From Ruegeria arenilitoris (GTDB taxonomy: Bacteria > Pseudomonadota > Alphaproteobacteria > Rhodobacterales > Rhodobacteraceae): DNA of 64,000 nt. This document shows, piece by piece, positions 46,281 through 55,682 of the stretch (the stretch's first letter is position 1; every line of letters begins with the position of its first letter). Position numbers and translations under genes: made by a program. Under the pieces are notes generated by a model. It saw nothing but the letters and a program-made list of their open reading frames with translations. It was not told the DNA's origin and made no database searches. The stretch lies in the NCBI RefSeq assembly GCF_013032445.1, contig NZ_WQCA01000010.1:124001-188000 (forward strand). Reading direction: 5' to 3'.

Positions 46281-47639
46281 CTAGTTATTTGGCAGCAGGA
46301 TCAAGGCCAGATCGGGCACCAGAGACACCAAAATCCACACCGATAGCAGCGCTGCCAGATACGGCACGGTGTAGCGCAGCAGCCGGAAATACGGCACGCC
46401 AGTCACGCCGGAGGCAACGTAGAGGTTCAAGCCGTATGGCGGTGTGATGAAGCCAATGGACGCGCCCACAAGGAAGATCACCGAGAAGTGGATCGGATCA
46501 ACGCCCACCGAGGCCGCAATCGGCGCAAGGATCGGGGCCAGAATGATCGTGACTGGCAAGCTTTCCAGCACCATGCCCGAGAAAAACACGATCACCATCG
46601 AGGTGAACAAAACCGCATAGTAGCCGCCCATTGAGGTCACAAAGTTACCAATGGTCTCTTGCGCACCCAAAAGGGACAGAATCTGCTGCATCACTACGGA
46701 AATCGCAATCAACGGCGCAAGGATACCAGTGATCTGAGCTGACCGGATAACGATCGAAGGGATCTCGGGGATCGTAAAGCCTTCAACCACGAACATTTCT
46801 GCGAAAGTCTTCTCAGTCGGAGGGATGTCATTCCGGGCGCCCATGATCCGGTTGATCGGATAGCTGACAAGACCAGCGATGACACAGAATCCCACGGTCA
46901 CGCCCGCCGCTTCGGTCGGAGAGAATTTGCCTGTATAGATGCCCCACAGCACCAGCCCAATGGCGAAAAAGCCCAGCCACGCTCCGAACGCCGTTTTCAG
47001 CACCCGGTTCAGTTGCAACGGGATCAAATGTCCCCAGCCATTCATACGGCAGATGATCCAGCAAGCGAACTGCATCCCCATGACCATCAGCGCGCCTGGC
47101 AAAATACCGGCAACAAACAGCTCGGAAATCGGCAGGTTCATCAGGAAGCCGTAAACGATGAAGATAATTGACGGAGGAATGATGATCCCAACCGTACCGC
47201 CCGCCGCCGCGGTGGCAGCGCTGAACCGTTCGTCATAGCCACCTTTGACCATCTCAGGGTGCAGCATCGAGCCAATCGTGGCCGTCGTCGCCGAGTTCGA
47301 CCCCGAGATCGCCGCGAACAATCCGCAAGCGCCAAGCGATGCCATCGCTAGCCCGCCGCGTATCCAGCCCAGGCAGGCATACGCAAAGTCGCTTAGCCGC
47401 CTTGCGATACCGGACTTGTTGATCAGGTCGCCGGTCAGGATGAACAAGGGCATCGCCAACAGTGCAAAGCCTTTGTTGAATACGTTCAGCAATTCCGCGC
47501 CCATATTGTCCAGCGTCAGGCCAAGGACGAAGGAACAGCCGATGACCCAATAGCCAATCACCAGCAGAACCGGCACGCCCAGCATGAACAGAAAAGTGAC
47601 CCCAAGCGAGATCAGTGTAACCATGGTTCCGTCTGTCAT
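46281..47639 (-). CDS. dctM: TRAP transporter large permease (DctM)
   Basis: A 452-residue inner-membrane protein with about 12 hydrophobic helices. The DctM motif GLFAAISGSNSATTATIGS near residue 110 and GIIIPPSI near 150 are intact. It forms the transport channel with DctQ. One base is shared between its start and the dctQ stop region. Confidence 0.9.
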   Translation of the reverse strand: MTDGTMVTLISLGVTFLFMLGVPVLLVIGYWVIGCSFVLGLTLDNMGAELLNVFNKGFALLAMPLFILTGDLINKSGIARRLSDFAYACLGWIRGGLAMASLGACGLFAAISGSNSATTATIGSMLHPEMVKGGYDERFSAATAAAGGTVGIIIPPSIIFIVYGFLMNLPISELFVAGILPGALMVMGMQFACWIICRMNGWGHLIPLQLNRVLKTAFGAWLGFFAIGLVLWGIYTGKFSPTEAAGVTVGFCVIAGLVSYPINRIMGARNDIPPTEKTFAEMFVVEGFTIPEIPSIVIRSAQITGILAPLIAISVVMQQILSLLGAQETIGNFVTSMGGYYAVLFTSMVIVFFSGMVLESLPVTIILAPILAPIAASVGVDPIHFSVIFLVGASIGFITPPYGLNLYVASGVTGVPYFRLLRYTVPYLAALLSVWILVSLVPDLALILLPNN

Positions 47640-48304
47640 CAGTCTGCTCCGATCACGGCCTGCTGGATCAGCGGCTCACCAGTTTTCCAGTTGTGCAGAT
47701 CGTCGGCGAGGTTCTGAAACACACGCCCGACCATCAGAAAGAAGGACAGCGGCGCGGCTAATAGGAACCACCACTGCATGATATTGTCGGTCCCCAGAAC
47801 GATCTGAAAGTTCGAGGCGGACAAGGCCACCAAACGCGTGGTGGTCACGATGACGATCACCGCAAAGATGTACCACAGCACTGCGTCCAGAAACAGGCAA
47901 GCCAGTTGCCCGACGCGCGGCATCGAAGTGCGGAATTCGCTGAAGCTCAGATGTGTGCGTAGCCGCACGTTATAGGACGCGCCAAACCATGCCATCACCA
48001 TGAAGAGGAGTGGAGGAATGGTGGTGGACCAGGGTTCCTGGTCATTAAACACAAACCGATCAATCACCCCCCAGAATATGATGAAGGCAATCGCAAGGTA
48101 GGAATAGACCATTACGGCACGTTCAAAATGGCGTTCAACAAACGGCACTTTGCGGTAAATCCACATAATGAGGAGCCCACCCAAGGCCGAGACGATTGCG
48201 CCCACCACCCATGTCGCGTCGGATTCCAGCGCGGATTGAATTTCGAATGAATCGAAGGTGAATAAAGCACTGAATATCGCGCCGACATCTGCCCAAAATG
48301 ACAT
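47639..48304 (-). CDS. dctQ: TRAP transporter small permease (DctQ)
   Basis: A 221-residue membrane protein with four main helices, longer than many DctQ proteins (about 170) because of an extra N-terminal helix. It lies between dctP and dctM, which supports the assignment although DctQ sequences are poorly conserved. Confidence 0.8.
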   Translation of the reverse strand: MSFWADVGAIFSALFTFDSFEIQSALESDATWVVGAIVSALGGLLIMWIYRKVPFVERHFERAVMVYSYLAIAFIIFWGVIDRFVFNDQEPWSTTIPPLLFMVMAWFGASYNVRLRTHLSFSEFRTSMPRVGQLACLFLDAVLWYIFAVIVIVTTTRLVALSASNFQIVLGTDNIMQWWFLLAAPLSFFLMVGRVFQNLADDLHNWKTGEPLIQQAVIGAD

Positions 48305-48372
48305 GAACCCCGTCCTCCCAGTCGGTGTTTAGTGGAACCGGCCCGCACGGGCCGGTTCGTATTAAGCTTAGG

Positions 48373-49611
48373 TTAGGCTTCGCCTCTCCACCAGCGGCGT
48401 GGTTCAACGTTTTCCGCGATTGTATCTGCGGGAATCTCACGCGCGATGTCGTAGATCTCCTGATATGTGTCGATACCACCAGCCCATTTGTTTATCCGCT
48501 CGCGCCACTGAGCCCAGGGTTCGGGGTTGTAGTTCGGAGCACACATTTCTTCCGCCAGTTTGATCTGATCGTCTGCAAGGAAGGCCGGGCGCACACCGTT
48601 TTCAGCGAAGATCGTGTTCGGCAGTTGCGGTTCGGAGAAACCGACAGTGTTCAACAGCGCGGCTTCGTTCGCGCCTTGGATCAACGCCTGTGTGAAGTAT
48701 GAGGACTCCATCACCGCATCCTGCAACTCACCGCCCAGGCCGTCGAAGACCTTAGCCGACATCGAGGTATGTTCAGTGCCGCAGAAGAATTTCAGGTTCA
48801 CCGACTGCGAGACCACCGGCGCCATGTTGGCGTAAGCCACGGCCGAGGCCCACGTTTCAGCTCCGTCAATCAGACCGGTTTTCAGAGCGTCCAGCGTTTC
48901 CTCCCACGCGACCGGTACCGGGTTCAGGTTCAACAGCTGCATCGCAATCCGCCCCAGCTGCGTGCCTGTCACGCGGTTCTTGGTACCAAACAGCTCTTCC
49001 AGTTTCGTTACAGTGGGCTTGTCTGCAAATGTCGATCCCATTTGCAGACCGCGCAGTTCGCAATGCGTGAACAGGAATTTCAACCCGTGCCGTTTTTCCA
49101 AGGGATCACGCAGGATGCGCTGGCTCGCAGGACTGTAGAAGAAGTGATACTGCGCCGCGCGGCTGGGGAACATATAGGCATAGTCCAGCACGTTCAGGTA
49201 AGGCGCGCCACCGGCCGAGTTTTGTGTCGAGGCCGCATAAATATCAACAATTCCCTGCTGGGTCTTTTCTACACAGCTCAACTGACCGCAGATCTGGTTA
49301 TCTCCGATGAATTCGATCCGAATCTCACCGTCCGTGCGCTCTTCCAGATCCCGCGCGAACTCGATTGCACCGGCGCGTTCAATCAGCAGGTTGCGGGTGT
49401 TGAAGCCCGAAGCGCCGAATTTCAGTGTGTGTTTCGGTTCTTTCGAAAAGCGCTTTTCGTAGGTTGATTCGGCGGCCTGCGCCAGGTTCGCCAGACTCAT
49501 CGCGCCACCGAACCCACCTGCCGCCAGCAGTGTCGAGCTCATGCCATAACGCCCGGCAACACGGAAAAAATCCCTCCGCGAAATACCACTTAGTTTCCGA
49601 CCAATCTCCAT
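48373..49611 (-). CDS. dctP: TRAP transporter substrate-binding protein (DctP) with Tat signal
   Basis: A 412-residue periplasmic binding protein. The N-terminus has a twin-arginine signal (SRRDFFRVAG followed by a Gly/Ala-rich hydrophobic core and an AQAAES cleavage region). The DctP fold is indicated by LRGLQMGSTFADKP and ETWASAVAYANMAPVV. The ligand is unknown; the GMC alcohol dehydrogenase transcribed away from it suggests an alcohol or related carboxylate. Confidence 0.85.
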   Translation of the reverse strand: MEIGRKLSGISRRDFFRVAGRYGMSSTLLAAGGFGGAMSLANLAQAAESTYEKRFSKEPKHTLKFGASGFNTRNLLIERAGAIEFARDLEERTDGEIRIEFIGDNQICGQLSCVEKTQQGIVDIYAASTQNSAGGAPYLNVLDYAYMFPSRAAQYHFFYSPASQRILRDPLEKRHGLKFLFTHCELRGLQMGSTFADKPTVTKLEELFGTKNRVTGTQLGRIAMQLLNLNPVPVAWEETLDALKTGLIDGAETWASAVAYANMAPVVSQSVNLKFFCGTEHTSMSAKVFDGLGGELQDAVMESSYFTQALIQGANEAALLNTVGFSEPQLPNTIFAENGVRPAFLADDQIKLAEEMCAPNYNPEPWAQWRERINKWAGGIDTYQEIYDIAREIPADTIAENVEPRRWWRGEA

Positions 49612-49635
49612 TGCTTACCTCCCTGATTGCAATTA

Positions 49636-49654
49636 TTGAGACGTTTTGTATCAA
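49636..49654. promoter_or_regulatory. Candidate IclR operator between dctP and the GMC gene
   Basis: TTGAGAC-N5-GTATCAA is a dyad with six of seven matching pairs. It lies 25 bases from the dctP start in the shared promoter region of dctP and the GMC gene. Confidence 0.4.
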
Positions 49655-49719
49655 AAAAGGCTAGTATATTTCTTGCATCTTGCATAGAGTTTTTTCGACG
49701 GCGTGAGGAGGAGGCAGTC

Positions 49720-51315
49720 ATGGAAGTGGATTATGCGGTTGTTGGTGCGGGGTCTTCGGGCTGTGTCATTGCCAACCGGCTGAGCGCTGACCCCAACACG
49801 ACCGTTGCTTTGCTCGAGGCTGGTGGCCGCGATACCAACCCGTGGATTCACATCCCAGTTGGCTATTTCAAAACCATGCATAACCCCTCGGTCGATTGGT
49901 GCTATCGCACCGAACCGGACCCGGGGCTGAACGGGCGATCCATCGATTGGCCGCGCGGCAAGGTTCTGGGCGGATCATCCTCGCTGAACGGGTTGCTCTA
50001 TGTGCGTGGACAGAAAGAGGATTATGACCGCTGGCGGCAAATGGGCAACGAGGGTTGGGGCTGGGACGATGTTCTGCCCCTGTTCAAGCGATGCGAAGAT
50101 CAGGAGCGCGGCGAAGACGAATATCACGGGGTCGGTGGACCTTTGTCTGTGTCCAATATGCGCATTCAACGGCCCATCTGCGACGCCTGGGTGGCCGCAG
50201 CGCAGGCCGCCGGTTATCCATTCAACCCCGATTACAACGGTGCCGAACAAGAGGGCGTGGGTTATTTCCAACTGACCACCCGCAACGGCCGTAGGTGCAG
50301 CGCTGCTGTGGCCTATCTCAAGCCCATCCGGGGGCGTCAAAATCTAAACATAATCACAAACGCACTGGTCACGCGTGTGGTCATGGACGGAAAAAAGGCC
50401 ATTGGACTGGCTTATCGGGATCGCACCGGGGCCGAACAAACACTGAAAGTTCGTCGCGAAATCATCCTGTCCGGCGGGGCGATCAACTCCCCACAGATTC
50501 TGATGCTGTCGGGAATCGGTGACCCGAATCACTTGAAGGAAAACGGCATCGAAACCCAACATGCCCTGCCCGGAGTTGGCAAAGGCTTGCAGGACCACCT
50601 GCAGGCGCGGCTGGTGTTCAAATGCAATGAGCCAACGCTGAATGACGAAGTACGCAGCCTGTTCAATCAGGCGCGCATCGCTTTGAAGTACGCGCTATTT
50701 CGCGCGGGTCCTATGACCATGGCCGCCAGCCTTGCCACCGGCTTCATGAAAACCCGACCTGATGTTGAAACTCCGGACATTCAGTTCCACGTGCAACCCT
50801 GGTCCGCCGACAGCCCCGGCGAGGGCGTGCATCCGTTTTCGGCATTCACCATGTCGGTCTGCCAACTGCGCCCGGAAAGCCGAGGGGAACTTCGCCTGAA
50901 CGGTCCGGATCCGTCTCAACATGTCAAAATCTTCCCGAACTACCTTTCCACGGAAACGGATTGCCGAACCATCGTCGACGGCGTGAACATCGCGCGAAAG
51001 ATTGCCAAACAGAACCCTCTGGCCTCGAAGATTTCAGAAGAGTTTCGACCCTCAGCGGACCTGAGCGTCGACGACTACGAAGGCACGCTGGATTGGGCCA
51101 GAGCGAACACCGCATCAATCTACCACCCCACCGGCACCTGTGCGATGGGACAGTCAGAGGCATCCGTTGTCGATGCAAAACTAAAGGTACGCGGTATCGA
51201 GAACCTGCGGGTGGCCGATTGCTCAATCATGCCGGAAATCGTCAGTGGCAACACCAATGCACCAGCGATCATGATCGGCGAAAAGGCAAGCGATTTGATA
51301 AAGTTGGATGTTTGA
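49720..51315 (+). CDS. GMC-family alcohol/choline dehydrogenase
   Basis: An FAD-dependent oxidoreductase of 531 residues. The FAD motif VVGAGSSGCVIANRL begins at residue 6, the GMC signature GGSSSLNGLLYVRG is near 85, and the active-site His is in YHPTGTCAMG with Asn/Pro in NTNAPA near the C-terminus. I chose ATG 49720 because GAGGAGGAGG precedes it; the open frame to 49627 is leader. It resembles BetA-like choline dehydrogenases but could oxidise other alcohols. It is divergent from the TRAP operon. Confidence 0.9.
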   Translation: MEVDYAVVGAGSSGCVIANRLSADPNTTVALLEAGGRDTNPWIHIPVGYFKTMHNPSVDWCYRTEPDPGLNGRSIDWPRGKVLGGSSSLNGLLYVRGQKEDYDRWRQMGNEGWGWDDVLPLFKRCEDQERGEDEYHGVGGPLSVSNMRIQRPICDAWVAAAQAAGYPFNPDYNGAEQEGVGYFQLTTRNGRRCSAAVAYLKPIRGRQNLNIITNALVTRVVMDGKKAIGLAYRDRTGAEQTLKVRREIILSGGAINSPQILMLSGIGDPNHLKENGIETQHALPGVGKGLQDHLQARLVFKCNEPTLNDEVRSLFNQARIALKYALFRAGPMTMAASLATGFMKTRPDVETPDIQFHVQPWSADSPGEGVHPFSAFTMSVCQLRPESRGELRLNGPDPSQHVKIFPNYLSTETDCRTIVDGVNIARKIAKQNPLASKISEEFRPSADLSVDDYEGTLDWARANTASIYHPTGTCAMGQSEASVVDAKLKVRGIENLRVADCSIMPEIVSGNTNAPAIMIGEKASDLIKLDV

Positions 51316-51632
51316 CACTTTGCCCTACGGCCTGAACTTCAAGAAAACCTGATGAAGCCATTGCAACCAAAAAACTAGTTCGCACGCAACACAGGGCTCG
51401 AACTCGTCCGCCTATGGACGCTGTTACAACATTGGGGGCGCCTACGGATTTCGGATATCACCTCTTCTGGTCCAACTATGGCGTTTGGGCAAGATTCGTG
51501 TGACGTTCGACAGAAATGTTGAGCAGCACATAGTATACCATATGCGGTACAAAGCCCCTCCACCACACTTAGGAAGCAAATTGATTTGCGAAAGATTGTT
51601 TGATAGCGGTTAATTAACGTTTTTGATGGCAG
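51316..51632. other. Intergenic region between convergent GMC and xylB genes
   Basis: About 317 bases with no supported gene. The imperfect dyad GTA...CATATG...TAC near 51533-51550 is the only symmetry noticed. No clear terminator with a T-run was found for either gene. Confidence 0.3.
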
Positions 51633-53045
51633 CTAAAGCCGTCGAAATTGTGTTAACCGCTCGACGAGCCCTGTCAATTCGGCTGGCTCGAACCTATTTG
51701 CAGTTGGCAGCTGAAACGCGAGATCGGCTCCGGTAATCGCATCTTCGCTATAAGCTGCCAGCCTCGCTGCACCAAACGCCGGACCAGTATCGGCGCCTTC
51801 CGAGCGCACTACAGGTTTCCAAATCACCGTCGCGATCAGCTTCAGCAGAAAATCTGATTGGCTGCCTCCTCCGATGGCAGCCAATTCTGGCAAATTATCC
51901 ATAGTGTCACCGAAACTCTGAGCCGCATCAGCAAAGCAAAACGCAATCGCCTCCACCACGGAACGGCAGATGTCCGCGCGTGTCGTTGAGTCCTCAAGAA
52001 CAAAGAAACAGACCCGGATATATGGATCTCCGAGAGGGCTGCGTTCACCTGTCAAATACGGAAGAAAAATCGGCATGCGATCGCCTCTCACCGTTTCGAC
52101 AAGGGCGACAACTTCAGCTGCGGAAAGTCCAAGCTGTCCACCTATCCACGAAATTGGCCTGGCCCCGTTCAGCATCGCCGCCATTTGATACCAACGGCCG
52201 GGCAGCGTGTGTGCAAAAGCATGTACATAACGTTCGGGATTGGGTTTGTAAGTCCGATCCGCCACGAACAACTGGCCGGACGTTCCTAAAGAGATGAAGC
52301 CTCGCCCCGTTTCGGTGGCACCCAAAGACACCGCCCCGGTTGCCGCGTCCCCTCCTACGGCCACGACGGGCACGTCAGGTGTCAATCCTGTCTCAGCTGC
52401 GGCCTGTGCCGTCACTGTACCAACGCCACTGTGGCCGTCAAAAATCTGCGGTAGCCAATCGCGTGCCACGTCAGAAGCCTCGGCAATTCCAGCATGCCAG
52501 TTGCGCGCCGCCTGATCCAGCCACAATGTCCCGGCGGCATCGGACGCGTCGGTCGCCAATTCTCCATGTAGGCGCAACCCAATGTAGTCCTTGGGCAGGA
52601 GAATATGGGAAAGCTTTGCATAGTTGTCAGGCCCATGTTCTTTCAACCAAGCAATCTTGGGCGCGGTAAAGCCCGGCAAGGGAAGGACGCCTGCAATATG
52701 GCCAATTTCCGGCTGGGCCGCGCGCAGTTCTTCACACTCCTGTACTGCCCTACTGTCATTCCACAAAATTGCTGAACGGATCGGGTGCAGATCGCGGTCC
52801 AGCAAAACAGCGCCATGCATCTGGCCGGACAATCCGACGGCTTTAATCTCCGAGAGCTCGATTTGCCCGGCAAGTTGGGTTAACGCATCACGCGTCGCCT
52901 GCCACCAGAGCTCCGGGTGTTGCTCTGACCAGCCGGGCTGCGGCGAGGAGGACTGGATCCCGACGGAAGACGACGCAAGAATTCGATCGGTGTCCGCACA
53001 GACAAGCTTGACCGCTGATGTTCCGATATCGATCCCGAGATACAT
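51633..53045 (-). CDS. xylB: Xylulokinase (FGGY family)
   Basis: This kinase phosphorylates D-xylulose to xylulose 5-phosphate, the exit of D-arabitol, xylitol or xylose catabolism. Its 470 residues are near the family's ~484. Visible are MYLGIDIGTSAVK, the substrate motif SGQMHGAVLLD, LWNDSRA, the catalytic Asp region VGGDAATGAV and the ATP-site AAIGGGSQSDFLLKL. It is divergent from the LacI regulator and shares a palindromic operator with it. In Rhodobacter, xylB is linked to smoS-mtlK, as here. Confidence 0.9.
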   Translation of the reverse strand: MYLGIDIGTSAVKLVCADTDRILASSSVGIQSSSPQPGWSEQHPELWWQATRDALTQLAGQIELSEIKAVGLSGQMHGAVLLDRDLHPIRSAILWNDSRAVQECEELRAAQPEIGHIAGVLPLPGFTAPKIAWLKEHGPDNYAKLSHILLPKDYIGLRLHGELATDASDAAGTLWLDQAARNWHAGIAEASDVARDWLPQIFDGHSGVGTVTAQAAAETGLTPDVPVVAVGGDAATGAVSLGATETGRGFISLGTSGQLFVADRTYKPNPERYVHAFAHTLPGRWYQMAAMLNGARPISWIGGQLGLSAAEVVALVETVRGDRMPIFLPYLTGERSPLGDPYIRVCFFVLEDSTTRADICRSVVEAIAFCFADAAQSFGDTMDNLPELAAIGGGSQSDFLLKLIATVIWKPVVRSEGADTGPAFGAARLAAYSEDAITGADLAFQLPTANRFEPAELTGLVERLTQFRRL

Positions 53046-53085
53046 TCAAACCCCTTGCCCGACATTTGCCTGACTATTGATTTTT

Positions 53086-53099
53086 TTGCGCGCGCAAAG
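53086..53099. promoter_or_regulatory. Perfect 14-base palindrome, candidate LacI operator (xylB/lacI side)
   Basis: TTTGCGCGCGCAAA lies 41 bases before the xylB start and 55 before the LacI-type start. A closely related palindrome (54189-54202) lies before the smoE-like gene, which supports a shared regulator site. Confidence 0.65.
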
Positions 53100-53153
53100 A
53101 ATATGTAAAACGATGATAAGATCAAGGCGGCTATGATCCGCAGGCAGATTGGC

Positions 53154-54179
53154 ATGACCAAAATCAAGAATATGGAAGAATTCGCGGCCCTCAGCGGTAT
53201 CTCGCGACCCACGGTGTCCAAGTACTTCCACGATCCCGACAGTGTTCGCCCGACAACGAGGGCCCGCATAGAAGAGGCGCTGGAGCGGTTCGACTATCGC
53301 CCCAATATCTATGCGGTGAACCAAAACCGGAAGCTGACGAAGAATATCGGCATTGTCGTGCCCTATCTGGCCGACCCGTTCTTTGCCGAAATCGCGCGCT
53401 ATCTTGAGCAAAGCTGTATCGCGGCGGGTTATCGCCCATTCTTGTTTAGCGCGCATGGTGAGCAAAAGCTGGAAAACGAAATTCTGGACGGCCTGCAATC
53501 CCTGAAACCCGCCGGGGTTCTGCTGGCGCCGTTGGGGCGGATTTCAGATCGATCCGCGATAGAGAAGTTCTGCTCCAATGTGCCGACGGTTCTGTTTGAC
53601 AGCAACCTGGAGGGTCTGGGGGCAGCCTTTATCGGGTCAGACAATTTCAGCTTTGTTTCGCAAACCGTGGAATACATGACCCGTACGGGCGAACCACCGT
53701 CGTTTTTCGAGATGCGCACCCCGGCGAACCCAAACGCCAACAAGCGCAGGAAGGCCTATGTTGACGTGATGGAGCGCCTCGGGTTCGAGCCAAATATCAT
53801 CAAAGTCGACGGCAAGGGATGGGCGTTTGAAGAGATCGGCCACAGGGGCGCACTGAAAGTTCTGGAAGAGCGTGGCCTGAAGACGGATTCGGTCCTGTGC
53901 AGCAATGACCGGCTTGCCATTGGCTTTCTTGCAGCCTGTTTCGAACAAGGGATTCGGGTCGGCCGGAAAGAGGATTGCACGCTGCGCGTGGCCTCAAATG
54001 ATGATCATCCGTTCGCAAAATTTACGTGCCCGTCTCTGACGACGGCGGCGCATGACTATGACAACGTAGCCGCACGAAGCGTAGAAACTTTGTTCGAACT
54101 TATTGAAAGTGGAGGGAAATTTGAGACCCGAACTGAAACCCTTTTCCCCGCGCGTCTTGTTTTAAGGGGCTCCGCGTAG
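53154..54179 (+). CDS. LacI-family regulator of the polyol operon
   Basis: A 341-residue regulator with helix-turn-helix MEEFAALSGISRPTVSKYF and a sugar-binding sensor domain. I prefer the ATG at 53154 (MTKIKNM) to one at 53133. It is divergent from xylB and upstream of the smo operon. Two copies of a CG-rich palindrome flank it, the expected form for LacI operators. Confidence 0.85.
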   Translation: MTKIKNMEEFAALSGISRPTVSKYFHDPDSVRPTTRARIEEALERFDYRPNIYAVNQNRKLTKNIGIVVPYLADPFFAEIARYLEQSCIAAGYRPFLFSAHGEQKLENEILDGLQSLKPAGVLLAPLGRISDRSAIEKFCSNVPTVLFDSNLEGLGAAFIGSDNFSFVSQTVEYMTRTGEPPSFFEMRTPANPNANKRRKAYVDVMERLGFEPNIIKVDGKGWAFEEIGHRGALKVLEERGLKTDSVLCSNDRLAIGFLAACFEQGIRVGRKEDCTLRVASNDDHPFAKFTCPSLTTAAHDYDNVAARSVETLFELIESGGKFETRTETLFPARLVLRGSA

Positions 54180-54188
54180 CTCAAAAAT

Positions 54189-54202
54189 TTAACGCGCGTA
54201 AA
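54189..54202. promoter_or_regulatory. Candidate LacI operator before the smo operon
   Basis: TTAACGCGCGTAAA is a palindrome with one mismatched pair, matching the upstream site TTTGCGCGCGCAAA at 11 of 14 positions. It lies 71 bases before the binding-protein start. Confidence 0.6.
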
Positions 54203-54272
54203 GTTTTATTGATGGCGCGACAATTTCTGATCTACGCTTCCTGCATGACATCCAAGCTCAGGGAGGACAGGG

Positions 54273-55577
54273 ATGTATCTGAAGCACGCACTTCGCGCGG
54301 CGACTGCATTGACGTTCGTCGCAACGGCCGCGGCCCACGCGCAATCCATTACAATCGCCACAGTGAACAACGGCGACATGATCCGGATGCAGGGCTATAC
54401 CGACAAATTCACTGAAGCGACCGGCATTGACGTCGAATGGGTGACACTGGAGGAAAACGTGCTGCGTCAGCGCGTCACCACGGACATCACCACCAAGGGC
54501 GGTCAGTTCGACATCATGACCATCGGCATGTACGAAACCCCGATCTGGGGCGCAAATGGCTGGCTGGTGCCGCTGGAAGGCATGTCCGCCGAGTATGACG
54601 TGGACGACATCCTGCCTGCCATGTGCAACGGACTGAGCCATGAAGGCACACTTTTTGCAGCTCCGTTCTACGGCGAGAGCTCGATGGTTATGTACCGCAC
54701 GGACCTGATGGAAAAAGCCGGTCTGGAGATGCCCGACGCGCCGACCTGGCAGTTTATCCGCGAAGCAGCGGCCGCGATGACGGATCGCGACAATGATATC
54801 AACGGTATCTGCCTGCGCGGCAAGGCCGGCTGGGGTGAAGGCGGAGCGTTCATTACCGTGACCGGAAACTCTTTCGGTGCGCGCTGGTTCGATGAGGACT
54901 GGAAGCCTCAGTTCGATCAGCCCGAATGGAACGAGGCGTTGACCTTCTTCGTCGATATGATGGCGGAATCCGGACCCGCAGGCTATGCGACAAACGGCTT
55001 TAACGAGAACCTCTCGCTGTTCCAGCAAGGCAAGTGCGGGATGTGGATCGACGCCACCGTTGCGGCCTCATTCGTGACCAATCCCGACGACTCGACCGTC
55101 GCGGACAAGGTTGGGTTCGCGCTGGCACCTAATTCGGACGGCGTTGACAAACGATCAAATTGGCTCTGGGCTTGGGCTCTGGCCATCCCGGCTGGCACTC
55201 AGCAAGAGGATGCCGCCAAGCAGTTTATCGAATGGGCCACGTCCAAGGACTACATCGAGTTGGTGGCCGAGAACGAAGGTTGGGCCAACGTCCCACCGGG
55301 CGCGCGCACTTCGCTCTATGAGAATCCCGAGTATCAGAAAGTGCCGTTTGCCAAGATGACTCTGGACTCGATCCTGTCAGCAGATCCGAACAACCCGACC
55401 GTGAAACCGGTGCCCTACGTTGGCATCCAGTTTGCAGCGATCCCGGAATTTGCAGGTATCGCCACACAGGTGAGCCAGGAGTTCTCGGCGGTCTATGCCG
55501 GACAGCAATCGGTGGAAGAGGCACTTGAGAAAGCGCAGGCCTTCACCGCTGAAGAGATGGAAGCCGCAGGGTACTGA
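54273..55577 (+). CDS. smoE: Sorbitol/mannitol-type ABC transporter substrate-binding protein (SmoE-like)
   Basis: A periplasmic sugar-alcohol-binding protein of 434 residues. It has a signal peptide (residues 1 to about 24, ending AAAHAQS) and a family 1 binding-protein fold with MTIGMYETPIWGANGWLVPL near residue 88. GGGAGGACAGGG precedes the start. It is the first gene of a smoEFGK-smoS-mtlK arrangement like that described in Rhodobacter sphaeroides. Confidence 0.85.
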   Translation: MYLKHALRAATALTFVATAAAHAQSITIATVNNGDMIRMQGYTDKFTEATGIDVEWVTLEENVLRQRVTTDITTKGGQFDIMTIGMYETPIWGANGWLVPLEGMSAEYDVDDILPAMCNGLSHEGTLFAAPFYGESSMVMYRTDLMEKAGLEMPDAPTWQFIREAAAAMTDRDNDINGICLRGKAGWGEGGAFITVTGNSFGARWFDEDWKPQFDQPEWNEALTFFVDMMAESGPAGYATNGFNENLSLFQQGKCGMWIDATVAASFVTNPDDSTVADKVGFALAPNSDGVDKRSNWLWAWALAIPAGTQQEDAAKQFIEWATSKDYIELVAENEGWANVPPGARTSLYENPEYQKVPFAKMTLDSILSADPNNPTVKPVPYVGIQFAAIPEFAGIATQVSQEFSAVYAGQQSVEEALEKAQAFTAEEMEAAGY

Positions 55578-55682
55578 GGGCTTCTCCCCGCGGGTGGGCA
55601 ATCTACTGCCCCCCGCCCTACCCTTCCACAATCCTTTTTTTCTCGCAGGCTGGTACGCGCCTGAACAGAGAGGTCTTGCGTC

